DNA of 64,000 bases from Polytrichum commune (taxonomy: Eukaryota; Streptophyta; Polytrichopsida; Polytrichales; Polytrichaceae): NCBI GenBank assembly GCA_950295325.1, contig OX485808.1, forward strand, positions 26,866,527-26,930,526, written 5' to 3'. The translations under genes and the position numbers were made by a program. Every line of letters begins with the position of its first letter. Position 1 is the first letter of the stretch. Positions 36,303 to 48,870 of this stretch are shown here, piece by piece. Below the pieces are notes generated by a model. The model searched no databases. It was given only the letters and a program-made list of their open reading frames with translations, and was not told the origin of the DNA.

Positions 36303-39300
36303 CGCAATTGGTCCCGAATCGTAACAAAATTCACTCGATTCGCACCTGCTTTATATAAATGTCTAAACCAAGTGATGATTCCTGAAGTGGAGGCAGATTC
36401 AATCGAAGTTCTACGGACTCGATTGCTTATTGCAGTAAAGGCCAGTAAAACCAGATTTGAGGATTGATCGGTCGATCAGCTGTCCAGCACACTAAGATCA
36501 ACTTGTACATATGAACCTGTCAGACAATCTTCCCGACGTTGTAACTGCCTCTGCACACTCACCATGCATTTATGGCATATTTATTCACATCAACATCGGA
36601 ACCTCACTGATCTATAAGGCCGATCACTGCCATCACAAAATGTTTGGACTAATACTGGGTACCGCTATTGCTCCTACTACTAGTACTACTTCAAGAACGG
36701 CATTCCCCACGCTTGCAGGCTCTCTGATGTCCACAAATCCAAATGGCGGTTTTCTTGTTGTCTCTGAGTCTCAGCTTTGTGTTTCTCTGCTCTCGTGGCT
36801 CTACCCAACGCCACCGCCAAGCGATTGATTTGACTATTTCTTACCCAACCTAGCTAGATGAGGCATTCCCCATCAAACCTATGAAACTAGAATTGATGCG
36901 CTAGCTAGCTAGCTAGCTAGCTTATAGGTACTGCATACCAATTTCTAAGTCCACCCTGGACCCCACACAGGATGGTGAAAGCGTAGAGAACTGTTCTAGA
37001 GCGCATAAATTACACTATACCACTTAATGATTTGACTGCAGAAGAAACCTCTGAGACTCAGATTAGTCGGTCGGATTGAACCGGCGTTAATCTGGAAGGG
37101 TTTTGACTAGAGCCACTACATGCACCATATACTACACAAAGTACCCCAAGCTTTTGCATTCCGATTTCTAATCCGTCCTTGGACCCCACATGCTCATGTT
37201 GACTGCTGCTGCTGCTGCTGCTACACCTCAGCACCACCGCGGAGTTGCGAATAAAGTCGCCTCCTGACACATGAAAATGTGGGCAAAAAAACACGTGATT
37301 TGCTTCGGATTACCCCAAAGCGAAAGGAGGGGAGGCCCCGAAGGCCAGGGGGAGCTTGCAGTCTGTTGCCTTATTTTATTGGTTTTTGGTGCCAGGAATC
37401 TGCTTTTCTTTGAAGCTGTCACAGTCTGCTTCGCTCGCACGCTCGATGGTGCAAAACAACCGAAAAAAAACTAGTCAAAATCGGATCGTTCAAACCTCGG
37501 ATGCATACTAGATAGGTGGATATAAATAGTGGGAGCACAAGTACTAATGTTGTACGTAGCCCTCCACATAACATTATTAAGAAGTGTGCGTTCATTCGTT
37601 CATGTGGGCCCTGAAAATCTAACCATGGGATGCCCCAACCTAGTGCAAGGAGACACTCATGCCCCAATCACACCAAACTTTCCGTCCGGTTCCAACTTTG
37701 AAATTGTTGGGGATTATGTTCAGAAATAGATGTTGGCCCACCACTTTTCACACTATTACAGTCGGAGATGCCGACAGATGGTGTCAAAATTGGCCGATGT
37801 GATCAACCCCTCAGATTAAACCTTGCACAAGGTTGGAGAATCCCATGGTTATATTCTCAGGGGCCATATGAACAAACACACATCGCTTAATGATGCTATG
37901 TGTGGACTCCACATACAATTTGGACTGTCATATCAAATCAAGAATCGCCTCATTCAGTTAGCAATTGTAAATTGTGCGTATTGTCATTTTGAAGTTTAAG
38001 AATCGGGGCTGAGAAAGCAAAAGGTAGAGGAGGTCAAAACAAACTTGAGTCTCATCTTTAAAGAATCACAATGCAGGCCCTCTCAGGTTTGTTAGCTCCT
38101 AAACCGAGTTCCATTAACTCTCTTTTGGCTTACATGTTGAACATAGTGCAATCTCATCGTAACACATCTCCTTGTAGTGAATGTTCTTAGATTCAGGTAT
38201 TGCCTTATTCCACTCATATACAGGCGTCCAATTAAGAATAGTGACCTTAAAAGACCCACACACGTTAATTTTGCTTTTCACACCACTTGAGGCAAATCAA
38301 AGTTGTGATTAATGTGTATTAACTAACTAAGTCATCTGACAACCTGGTGAAAGGGTTCATCCAAGTTCATGAATGATTGTGATAATTAGTGTAGCCACAT
38401 TAATTTCTAACTCCATGGCATATTTATGTGCAAGTTACTTGTGTGTCAAACTGTGTGCAGAGGAATAGTTTGCCACATCCAAATAACATGCCTTGTGTTT
38501 GAAACTTTGTCAATGCTCAGGCAACACGTTGGATATATATGAAAGTGACTCCAAACAAAATTGGCAGATGTGACAGAAGGGGACAAGACAGTCGTCAAGG
38601 AGCCGTCCCATGTGACAAGATGGGGATGAAAGTATGTGTTTTTTTTAGAACCGGTGGATCATTAACCCTTAACTTCCTAGAGCATGTTGTGGTTTCATTA
38701 GAACATTTAGAAAGTAAGCTTTCTAGAGCTCAATTTATATTACCTAAGAGAAAAGTTAATTATTGCTAATGATTTTAGGATCTCATCAGTACTGTAGCAA
38801 TATTTAGTAGTTCTCATGAATTGGTTATAATGAATTAAGAATCATTAAACTACAAGAACTTGTGGTAAATAATTGCCAAAAAAAAAAAAAAGTCCGAACT
38901 TTCAAGATTATACTAAGATCAGATATACAGTTTGAGATAGTTTATAGAAAACTGACAAATTTCAATCAATATGATATGAAGTTATTATATATAATAACAT
39001 GCCAACAAAAAGGAAAAGTTAGGTCATTTTTTACTTTTAAAGTTATTTGAGAACAATCATTTTTTTCATATTGGAATGGCATCATCGCCATTGACAAGAA
39101 AATCCCATGAGGAACACAAGGATTCCTAGTGTGACCTTCCTAGCACCTTCCTTTTGGATGAATTTTCCTTCAAGAGTCATTCATAAGCCCAAAACAAGAC
39201 TCTCGGGAAGTTAAAGATTAAAGACAGCTGGGAAAACCAATTAGCCGGATTTCCTTTCCTTCTTTGGGTCGATCCGTTGAGCTAAGGTGGAGTGATTTGA

Positions 39301-40433
39301 GATACATAATTGACTTAGAATTTGAGGTTCACTAGGTTGGTCACTATATGATCAAAAACTCAAGGTGAATTGATTGGTCGACTATTTTTCTTTTCCTTTT
39401 TTCCTTATTTTCTAGGCATGCTGCAAGTTTGGGCTGCTCAAGGAGTTAACTTAGAAAATTTGGCAAAATAAAAAAAAGTGGAAACAAATATATGTTGGCA
39501 TTTATCACATGTGAATAAAGTTTAGAAAACTACCTAGAAAAACAAAGGGTACTCCGAAATGGCAAAGATGAAATATAATTAAAATGGGGGTGTGAATAAG
39601 TCAGGAAATTATATTTCCCGAAGGAGCAATATAGGATTTCCAATAATGAGTGTAAAAAAATCACATTTTGGTGCAAATGTGAAATTTGGGTTGGGTTGAA
39701 AGGAATGGATGGACTATTAAAGTTATGTCCATTTTGGATCTGTAAAGGGTGGATGACGAGGGTCTAGTTGTCAACATCTTTTCCCTCTTTCATTGTTTTC
39801 TAGGGTTTCCAAGTTTCCCCTACATTGTGGTTGAGGGTTTTGTTTTCGCTTGAGATTGTTGGTGTGGTTGCAGATTTTGTTGTGAGAAAGGATTTTAATT
39901 TTGGTTTAGAGCATTGGAGTGACTGGAGGTATTGTTTTCATCAAGGGTTTGGTTGTTCGCTTGGAGTGTTCTTACACCCAAAGATTCTTTTGTGGCTGAG
40001 GGTTCTCATTGTGAACATTGTGACTACATTGTGGCCAAGGTTGGAGGGTTGTGCATTTAGGACTTCAAATATGTGAAGTCTTAGATGGTTGTTGTTGTGC
40101 CAGTGAACAAGGTGGTGATGAAGATCAAACTCTCAATTGCCAAAGACAAGGGCGCAACACCTACCCACTTTGGTTTATGAGCTTTGAGCAACTTGATGCA
40201 TGCTCAAAATCTTTGTGTCGCTCTCAAGTCAAAGGGTGTTTTTGACTGGCCGTTTGGTTTTTGGGACAAAGATGAGAACCCCCAAGCTCAACACGTTGCC
40301 GCACACCATGGTTGATGATGGTGGGTTGCGTGTAGTTGCATTGCCTATTATCTTCAATGTTTCATCCCGGGCTTGAATGCATTGCTTTGGTGCTGAACCA
40401 TTTTGATAGATGAAGTACATGCTAGGGCAATTA
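36300..40433. other. Intergenic, WRKY promoter side; no gene seen
   Basis: About 4 kb with short ORFs only. It contains a TAGC tetranucleotide run (36902-36921), a GCT run (37204-37221), and a short direct repeat containing ggaccccaca (about 36960 and 37177). Nothing else was recognised. Confidence 0.5.
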
Positions 40434-40790
40434 GAGCATCCTCAGCCCACACAAGGTACTCGCCCGGCATCAAAGTTTGCAGGGAGCCCGGCGAATGGGA
40501 GGGAGGAAGAGGCGGGAGGGGGGTCCAGCCCTGCGCCCGGCAAGCGCCCCCAGCACACAAGCTTCTACACAAGCTTCGCTCCTCCTCATGCCATGGTGGC
40601 CTCTGCCAGTACAGTAGCGGGAGGACAAATTCTCACTGCAAACTCGAAAAAAGTGCCGAGAGCGGGAGTGCTTTTGACGGGACCCGCTCCATAACGGGAC
40701 GGGTAGCGAGGCCGTTGGCCCGAACCCCGGGCACCCTAATCCCGGCAGTTACCGTTGCCGGGAGAACACCATGTCCAACTGAGGATGCTC
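40434..40790. mobile_element. GC-rich PIF/Harbinger-like MITE, 357 bp
   Basis: Short terminal inverted repeat GAGCATCCTCAG with TTA on both sides (40431-40433 and 40791-40793). The interior is strongly GC-rich, unlike the AT-rich flanks. GAGCATC-type ends with a TTA/TAA duplication are common in plant Harbinger MITEs. Open frames crossing it have no family signal. Confidence 0.7.
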
Positions 40791-41280
40791 TTAGGAGACT
40801 CAATGGACATTTTGGAACTTGCAACATTTTGTAAATGCTACATTTTGGACCCAATGTTCCACCATTTGTTTTTGTGCTTTTTAAAGCCCTAAATTATAGA
40901 TAAGTGTAATGTACCCCAATTTTTAAAATCTCTCAAATAGAATTTCGTTTAATTAATTTGTACCTAGTTTTGTGCTTTGGATGTAGATTAGATTCTCACT
41001 TTTTTGTTGTATTATGATCATGTTGAGTTAAACATCATAAAGAAATAATTTGAGATCAACAAAAGAGGTCTTCCATCCATTTTGGTTTCTACCCTTGGAA
41101 GGTTTTCACCATGTGCACGTTATGTATGTGAACGTGAATGTTGTATTGTTGCTATCTCAGTTATGGAGTTGGTTGGACCTCATAGTTCTAAACTCAATAC
41201 ATTGTATGTGTGTGTGATGATGTTGACAAAATGTTGGTGTTTGTTGTTGTTCAAGTTTTTGAATTAGATAATTCATTATT

Positions 41281-42760
41281 GGGTGCAAGCACGGTCAAGT
41301 ACACAACGCCATTACCCAACATAGGTTTAGTTAAAAGTAGTTCAGAACTATATACTAACTTTGCATTTTGTGAAAGAGAAAATCATAAACATTTGAAAAA
41401 TACATTGATCTACAATGCCAAGAAATTCATGTTGACAAAAAAATTTCAAGAAAATTCTACATATTCTAGAAGATGGTGCAAGTAGTGTGCAAGTAAGTAT
41501 ATTGAACACGTAATTGTCCCTTTTAAAAAAAATATGAAAACAATCACATTAAATCGATGGTTTTCAACATCAATAAATAAGTTTATAGTGGTGCCCTCAA
41601 GTTTATAGTAAATTCAACAAATATAAAGAAAAATAATTTAACGTCAAAATATTTAAGGTCACGAAATCTACGTCCAAAACCAGATTTAGCCATTACCCTT
41701 GGGGAGTTCACTGCGATAATATTAGAAAACAACGTGCGGGAAAATATAGGGTAATTTATATTCACAAAAGGAAAAACTTAGAATTTTCTTAGAAGTAATA
41801 TAGGTGAGTATGTATGATAAAATTTGTATTATAAATAATATAGGCTTGATACAAATAACGCATATTTTAAAAATATTTGTAAAAATATACCGTAGGATTT
41901 AAGGATCCTAGGTTTTTTTTTGAAATAGGGTGTCCTTTGTGTTTAGAGGCGGGAAGATTTTGGATGAAAAACTACGTCGATTCAGTTGAAAAAATGGGAT
42001 TGATGAGGGTGGATGACGGATTCCTGGGTTTAGGATTAAAGGCATGCATTATTTGTTGATTATATACTAGTGTTCGTAAAAGCTAAGAATTGTTTTGCAA
42101 GATGAACATGACATCTTTCATTTGATATGAACGGTTTTGCTAGTATTTTTAAATGCTAGAAACAATTTCTCAAGATAAATTAGAGGAGTTTTGGTTGGTC
42201 TTGTGTTTGTCTGCTTCAAGCAAGATGTTGTAGTATTAACTCTATACCCTTCTACATTATTGCATGGACCCTATTTTTGCTTGCTTTGTTGTTGGTGTTT
42301 AAATTGTTTTTTTTTACACTCACTACCGTTGTGTTTAATTGTGTAACTTGATTGAGGAACATGGGCTGATTTTGTTGTTTGAAACTCTTTATGAACACTC
42401 TTAATGTAAAACCTTGTTGTGCCTTGGATTTTGGTGACTTAGTACTTTGAATGCTCTTAAACCCTTTGGAGCAAAATTGAATAATTATAATGAACATACC
42501 TAGCTTAAAATTAGAGCTTCATCAAATTTAAAAGTAATTATAGGGTCATTTAAAAAACAATAAATTAGAAAATTATATAATAATACGGTACAAAAAATTA
42601 AGGATGGATAATTAAATACCCCTTGAATAAATACCCTTGTCACGCACGTGTATACATATATACATGTCTAGTGAACTCCCCGAGCCATTACCTTTTGAAC
42701 AATAACATTAATGATAAGTTTTGAAGATCTCATCTTCATATTCAAAATTTTAGAGATAGG
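41281..42760. repeat. Second copy of the 14.7-kb element, interrupted
   Basis: Starts gggtgcaagcacggtcaagt and keeps blocks found in the first copy in the same order (attctagaagatggtgcaag, ttaaggtcacgaaatc, then, after a 987-bp insertion, aatgataagttttgaagatc and tcatcttcatatt). The right terminal repeat is not recognisable. Confidence 0.6.
41698..42684. mobile_element. 987-bp TIR element inserted in another repeat
   Basis: Ends CTTGGGGAGTTCACT (left) and, read inward, CTCGGGGAGTTCACT (right), with looser similarity further in (acgtgcg, then gggta-ttta words). Flanked by ccattacc on both sides (41690-41697 and 42685-42692), and joining the flanks recovers the related empty sequence near 14995-15015. 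The 8-bp duplication suits a hAT; a 9-bp reading (gccattacc) would suit a MULE. Inside is AT-rich without a long ORF. Confidence 0.7.
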
Positions 42761-42834
42761 CTCGAAGTGGTTTTAGTTCTTCTTCAATTGTCAACATCCA
42801 AAAACACATGAATGGATGAAATTGGTCCTTTTCT

Positions 42835-42920
42835 CTAAGGTTCATGCAACTATGCCTAGAATGGCCTTATCACTCCCGAGACACACATGATCATAAAGCA
42901 ACAAATATGTGTGTACGTGT
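42835..42920 (+). repeat. Dispersed repeat copy (pair with 51.0 kb)
   Basis: The stretch gcaactatgcctagaatggc, then atcactc and cacatgatc, matches 51005-51080 (gcaattatgcctagaatggt). Its nature is unknown. Confidence 0.4.
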
Positions 42921-44722
42921 ATCTCCCAAGTTACACCTGAATCTTTTTATCACTCACTATAATCTCATTCTCATTCTTTCAATGTATTTAGTGTGGAAAC
43001 AAGCTAAATACTGCGGCCCACATGCACTATTGACCATGAACATTGAGGCTAACCACAAAGAGAAGTGACCATATAAGACATACCTTAGGTGGGGAAAGAT
43101 CATATTATTTGTGCCAAAGCATGAGTGCATGATAGTGCACCGAGGAATCATGAGTGTTTTGTAACTCTTGAAAGCCTTATCACCCATGAATCAATGGATG
43201 ATATGCTTACGGGTCCATGAACGATATTGGTATCCCATCATGGATTTCATCACTTTCCAAGTATGCCATTACTATTGTCATGTACGATATTAGTTAGTAA
43301 TGCAATATACTAAAAGCTCAGGTCGGTAGTATGTATGTAGCTTCATCACATGATGATGAGTTGTGTTCAACTGCGTTGACTTCATATTCACTTTGAAGCA
43401 TTGGGATTTCCGCATTTGGAGGCTTTATTCTTGAATCTACTGTACTATGGAGTCAATGAACGCAACTTATTAGCTGAGTCATGTTGTGTATTCATCCAAC
43501 ACAATTTCCAAATTAACTATGGTAAGAGGATTTATTCTTTTGCCTTGCAACGTTGTTCCATCTTTTTGCTAGTAGAATAAAGTCTATAATTTATGATAAG
43601 AGCTTATGGTGGCCGTCTGTTTATGTATTTCCTTCAAGTGCACAATCTGATGTACTATATAGAGGACAATGGATATTAGATCAACTGTTTAATATTCAGA
43701 TTTTTTTGTAGTAGATTCTCAACCATTAATGCATAAATATTACAACTCAAACATCATGTTGATGGATGATAGTCCTTTCGATTCCTTTATAATTTACATG
43801 CCATGCAAACCGGGTCGAATCTTACAGGTGCAGCAAAGGGACAAAACAAATGCATGCAACTCGATTGGGATTTTATGGTTTATGTTGGGATGCCACATCT
43901 AGAAATTTCTTAGGTGTTTTTTTTTCTATTAATTGCAAAAGACTTATGGAACTAGAACTACACCAAGATATTGTCTCCAAAGGGTGTTGAAAAGGCTAAA
44001 TTCCTTAGAGTAACAGAGTGTAGTAACCTTTGTGAGACAGTGGTTAAAATCACCTTGATGGTCCAATAGGACAAAAGACTCGAGATTGTCTAACACTTCA
44101 TTTTGAAATAAAGAAAAGAAAAGAAAACCTTATTTTTCATGGTTGTAGAGGGGACACTCCATGACAAAATGTACTTCAAGTTTTTGGCATGAAGGTAGTC
44201 AAGTTTCTTTCCTTTGAGTTGGAATGAATTCCATTCTCAAGCGAGAAAGGCATACTTGAGAGCATCAAATATGATTTTTGTTGATGTTGCGATGTCATGG
44301 ATTTCCTCGTGTGGTATATCCTATGATGCCTTCCAAATGATTGTCGTCTTGGCAGGACACTAGACACCCCCCAACCAGCTTTGGCCAGGGGGTGTCAGAG
44401 CCGTAGGGAGCGTTGGAGGACCCCACGTTCAAGCTACTCAATCTCTTTCCGATGTTGCCCCTCTTTCCTATTCTCATTCTTCAATACTGATCCCATAAGG
44501 ATGCATCATGTGCTGGGCACCTCTTTCTCTATATAATGAAGCATTTGCACACTCACCCTAGCAATGCGTGCACTGTCATGTGCAGCAGCTTGATTTGGAC
44601 TGGGGCAAACCAACCTGTACACTGGTTCTTTGGAGGCAAGGGTTTTGGCATCTGACAACGAACAAGTGTATGGGTTGGTTCACCCAAATCCTTTGAATTG
44701 TAGGATTTGAAGAACAAGTTCA
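42921..44722. other. Intergenic, no gene seen
   Basis: Short frames only. Near 44130-44170 the minus strand reads HFVMECPLYNHEK, which recalls the zinc-finger end of LINE reverse transcriptases, but it is too short to call. Confidence 0.4.
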
Positions 44723-45416
44723 CTTTTCATCTGAAGTTGCTTTTGTGTACAACCTAAATATAGCTTCAATGTAACTCAGAAATTCACATTCAAGATGAAA
44801 GTTTATCCCCAGATTGCACTAATCAAGTGCATATTAAGGTTTTTTTAACCAGAAATTCATTTCATGCTGTAAAATTGAAGACTAAATCTCACGATTTTCA
44901 CCACAGTAACTGGAGTGAGTTGCATGTACAAGCAGAAGTGATGAAATGAAATAAAAGCATTCTCAAACTTGTCGCATACTTACAAAGAGCACATGACTCC
45001 AGGAGCTCAAAATACACCTCTGTTCTTTGATTGTTGTATACTAGGTAAAACTATATCTTCTATCCAGACTTTTGGGTTGTGTTCATCAGTTCAAACTGCA
45101 TATCAGATTTGCTGCAAGATAATTTATGGAATGAATACACATAATTCATATTATAAGGTCGAGGCATCCATAGTCGACCAGGTCCATTTCACCGCTTATT
45201 AGGGTTATGTAATGCCGACGTGGATGAGATCTATATTTTTTAAGCAAAGAAAGCTAAGGTTTATGTGGCGGTGACTTGTGATTGATTACTCTCATAAGAG
45301 TTCTGTTATAACTGAGTATTAGAATTTAAATGAGTTGTTATGGATTAACCTATAGATCAACTATGTGTTACCCTAACTTTACAACCTTAAAATTTGTAGC
45401 AATTCCCATATCCATG

Positions 45417-45453
<37 letters not shown>

Positions 45454-45758
45454 TGCATTCTCCTTAGAATTTGTTTCTCTTCGTAAGGAAAACAATTCCC
45501 CATTATTACTCCTAAACAGATGCAAACTCTCTTATGTTATCTGTTATAGATGCCTCAACCTTAATGATGCAAGAACTTAGATTTGCATGAAGTGAACTTG
45601 TTACCTCAAAGTTAGATTCGCGTGGTAACTTAAGTGATCTCTTCTGCTCAGGTAATCGTTTAGTGCAATCTGAGGATAAACTTTCATCTCGAAAGTGATT
45701 TCTGAGTTACATCGAAGTTAGAGTCAGGTTGCACAGAAAAGCAACTTCAGATGAAAAG
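44723..45758. mobile_element. Element with about 100-bp inverted repeats, 1.04 kb
   Basis: Left arm 44723-44825 and right arm 45660-45758 are reverse complements over most of their length: cttttcatctgaagttgctt, then caacct, gtaactcag, gatgaaagtttatccccaga and ttgcacta. An AT microsatellite lies between them. No transposase frame. Superfamily unknown. Confidence 0.55.
45418..45445. repeat. (AT)n microsatellite
   Basis: About thirteen AT units, between the arms of the 44.7-45.8 kb inverted-repeat element. Confidence 0.85.
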
Positions 45759-46596
45759 CACCACATTATACACGCTAAATCACCACCATTATAGAATACT
45801 AGTACATGTTCTACCAACAACATTATATTCTGTCACTGCTCACATGATACAATTCCCCCATCTTGCCCACTCTCCACTTGAGATACCCACCAAGCATATG
45901 GATCACTATCACTGCCAATAAAAGTTACACGTGAAGTCCTTCAAAGAGAGAAGAGTATAGTCCCGTTTTTGAGAGGACTTCTTGTATTAAGCTCGTCGTG
46001 TGTTAGAGCTTGATTGTGAAAGTCGAGTGAAACTCCTTCAACTTCCTCTTTCAATCCCAAAAACTCTAGAAAAATCGAAGGATTGTCATCAATATACGTC
46101 ACCTAAATCCCAGATCAGCTTGGGCAAGAGTAGCTTGGTCCACCCATCCTAGCATGGTAAGCTATAAAGACCAATGTTTATAACTCAACACCACTCCTTC
46201 AGCATGTTAAATGAAGCCTTTAGACACATGGATGAATTTACAACTACTCTTCAAACTCACGTTTTAGCCAACTCACCCAAAGTTTGATCCGGAGACTTTA
46301 TGGACACCTTTGGTTGTTGGTGCCATCACTTTGACATTGTTATATTGAAGCCGTACATTCGCCCACTAAGTCCAAAATAGGTACATAAATATATATATCT
46401 TCCCTTTCCTGAAGACCAAAACTGGGCGTGGCAGCTTTAATACCAAGTTGCACGAGACCCACACACATGTTGTTGTAACTTGACATGCAAAGAATCTAGT
46501 AGAAACATGTATGTGAGTCACCTTAGGAACCTCCTTCGCTAACTCACTGACCCCTCTATATATCTGGAGGCTTTTGGCCCAGTGATGGGGGAGATT

Positions 46597-46797
46597 TTTG
46601 GGCATAATCGGTTGAGATCCTAGTGTTTGCAAGACTAACCGGTTACATGTTGACATCCTCCGGTTTTCCTTTATTAAATTGGGGTATATTCTATAAATTC
46701 TTCTAAAATGATCGGTAATTCTCCTACAGACTTGAACTTCAACCAGTTATTTTTCAAATTCAACCGGTTCATTTGTAACTAACGGCCGGTTCTCCCC
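46597..46797 (+). repeat. CCGGTT-family repeat, copy A
   Basis: About 200 bp from gggcataatcggttgag through aatgatcggtaattctcct and gaacttcaaccagtt to taactaacggccggttctcc. The same ordered blocks occur in copies B, C and D. No terminal inverted repeat, coding frame or RNA gene signal was seen. Confidence 0.65.
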
Positions 46798-46842
46798 AAT
46801 CATTGTTTTGGCCAAGGGTTCAATGCGGTGCCCGGGAAGCTT

Positions 46843-47036
46843 TTGAGCATATAGAGTCGGTCAAGATCCTAGTGATTCTAAATCCAACTAGTTACATTTT
46901 GCTTTCATTCATTGGAGGTATATTCCATTATAGATTCCTCTAAAATGATCGGCAATTGTCCTGAAGTCCTGAACTTCAACCGATTATTTCTCGAACTCAA
47001 TTGGTTCATATGTAACTAACCGCCGGTTCTTCCCAA
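46843..47036 (+). repeat. CCGGTT-family repeat, copy B
   Basis: Tandem to copy A about 45 bp later, with aatgatcggcaattgtcctg, gaacttcaaccgatt and taactaaccgccggttct blocks in the same order. Confidence 0.65.
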
Positions 47037-47049
47037 GCAGTGGTTCGAT

Positions 47050-47437
47050 GAACAAGGAGAACCGACCTTTAGTTATGGATGAGTCGATTGAGTTTGTTTT
47101 TTTTGGGGGGGGGGATAGGAGGCACTTGACCACTTGGCTAGTTTTCCATCAAGTGCAAAGATGATTTCACAACCGGGAATCGAATTGCCAACCACTCCAT
47201 CTAGTCTGAGTACCTCTCCATTATTATTTGGTAATTTAGGGTCATCTCGGACCAGAACCGATTGAGTTTGAGGAATAACCAGTTGAGGTTCAAGCCTTCA
47301 TGAAAATTACCGACCATTTTAGAGGAATTTAGATAATATACCTCAGATTAATGATTAATAACCAAAAGATGTTGACGTATAGCCTATTGGACTTGGAAAC
47401 ACTAGGATCTCGACCAATTATGCCCAAAAAATCTTGG
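47050..47437 (-). repeat. CCGGTT-family repeat, copy C, split by a SINE
   Basis: The inverse of copies A and B: gagaaccgacctttagttat, then a SINE with its duplication, then gttgaggttcaagcc, accgaccattttagagga and gaccaattatgccc. Confidence 0.65.
47097..47258 (-). mobile_element. tRNA-derived SINE inserted in a CCGGTT-family repeat
   Basis: On the minus strand it starts ggtccgagatgaccctaaat, has a box B-like caattcgattccc, and ends in an A-rich tail (cccccccaaaaaaaacaaac). It is flanked by cgattgagtttg (47085-47096 and 47259-47270), and the host repeat continues on both sides. Confidence 0.75.
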
Positions 47438-47977
47438 CAACAATTGAAACTTGCCAATTCCTTAATCCAAGTTAAAGGTCACCAGGTGTTCCTTGAAGGT
47501 GGGATAACTTAAGATGAATAACTCTTAATGCTCGAATGTTGTTCACACAAAAAGGAAAAATTGCTATAAAGCACAAGAAACCCATATATTAAGATTTAGA
47601 TCCAACATCTTGACATAACTTGATTTCATGTATAAGATTGTGATTATATATGTTCATAGACATGTCATATTAAGATGTTATATAATGAAAGTATGTCTGA
47701 AGGTTCAAATTAACTATTGTGAAACATAGTTTGAAGAATAGGAGAAATAACAATCACATTTAGAATCAGTGGCTGAAAATACTATACAATGCATAAAATT
47801 GCGCATTGTACATTGTGTTTTCACCGTATTTTTGATACATTTCTTCAATCGGAGAGGCTCACTGTAAGAATAAAGTTGTGTAAATAAGGTTTTTTTTCAA
47901 GAAAAATGACTAATAATGAAGTTACCAACAATAAAATTGTTAAGCAGATTTCGTCCCCTAGTCTTCATTTACTGGTA

Positions 47978-48460
47978 CACCCTAAACTCCATAATATCAA
48001 CCTCCATAATTTCACACACTCTTTAATATCCCGAAACCCTAGGGAACGGATGTTCATAGTTCAAATCTCACTCCTTATTGTCAAAGTTCTCTCCCTTATA
48101 TCACGAAATTTGTCATTAATGCAAACCACCAAAGAAGTCAACCCACACCGTCTCATTGCGCCATGTGTCAACATGTGGAGTGTCACCTTCGTATTCTTCT
48201 TCTTCTTTTTCTTATGCCACTGGTGAATGTTGGTGCATGTATCCGCCACATCGCCTGGGAAGGCCAAGTGAAGTGAACCACACTAGCATAGGTGACGGAA
48301 GAACGAATTCAAATCGTCCTCACATCTCCTTCGTATTATTCCATAATGCCACATGCTACACTAATTCTATAATATCACGCATCCATGGTAACACTACAAA
48401 ACTCCATATTATCACGTGCACTTTGGTTGCCAAAGGTGTGATACTACGGAGTTTAGGGTA
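47978..48460. mobile_element. TA-flanked MITE with repeated ATAATATCAC motifs, 483 bp
   Basis: Ends read inward are CACCCTAAACTCCATAATAT (left) and TACCCTAAACTCCGTAGTAT (right), each flanked by TA (47976-47977 and 48461-48462). Inside are many ccataatatca, ttatatcacg and ataatatcacgc words. Layout matches the Tigger-like ends here (terminal repeat followed by repeated TCAC-containing words). Confidence 0.65.
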
Positions 48461-48870
48461 TACATGGAGTCATCTATCAAACACAACTGCATGGTAGCGG
48501 CCCCCCATCTAGTACTAAGGCCAATTGATGGAACCATGAAGATCTTGCCCCATGCCTTGCCCTTCACGCAAGAGTATTGGCATGTAACTAAAGAACCCTT
48601 TTAACAAATAGTGTAGTGAGACAAGGGTAGGCTCCAAGAAACATAGTGACATCCTAGAGACATTATAGGCCAAGGTTGCTTGTCCCCCAAGTAGTGAAAT
48701 AATGTTAGGATTTTGACTTTTAGGAAGAGCTAAAACCTCTTTCCCGCATATATATGGGAAGGGTGTCTTATTACAATGGTTGAGATCAAGTTTAGGAAAT
48801 ACAGACAACTATCAAAGATGGGTGACCCTCTCAAGTGCTTAGAGGTTTTTTGTTTGAGATAGAAGACTAA

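Noticed and set aside
40403-40834. 143-codon plus-strand ORF
   Set aside because: It lies almost wholly in the GC-rich MITE, where stop codons are rare; no motif.
44130-44170. LINE reverse transcriptase zinc-finger end on the minus strand
   Set aside because: Only about a dozen suggestive residues (HFVMECPLYNHEK) without any RT domain nearby.
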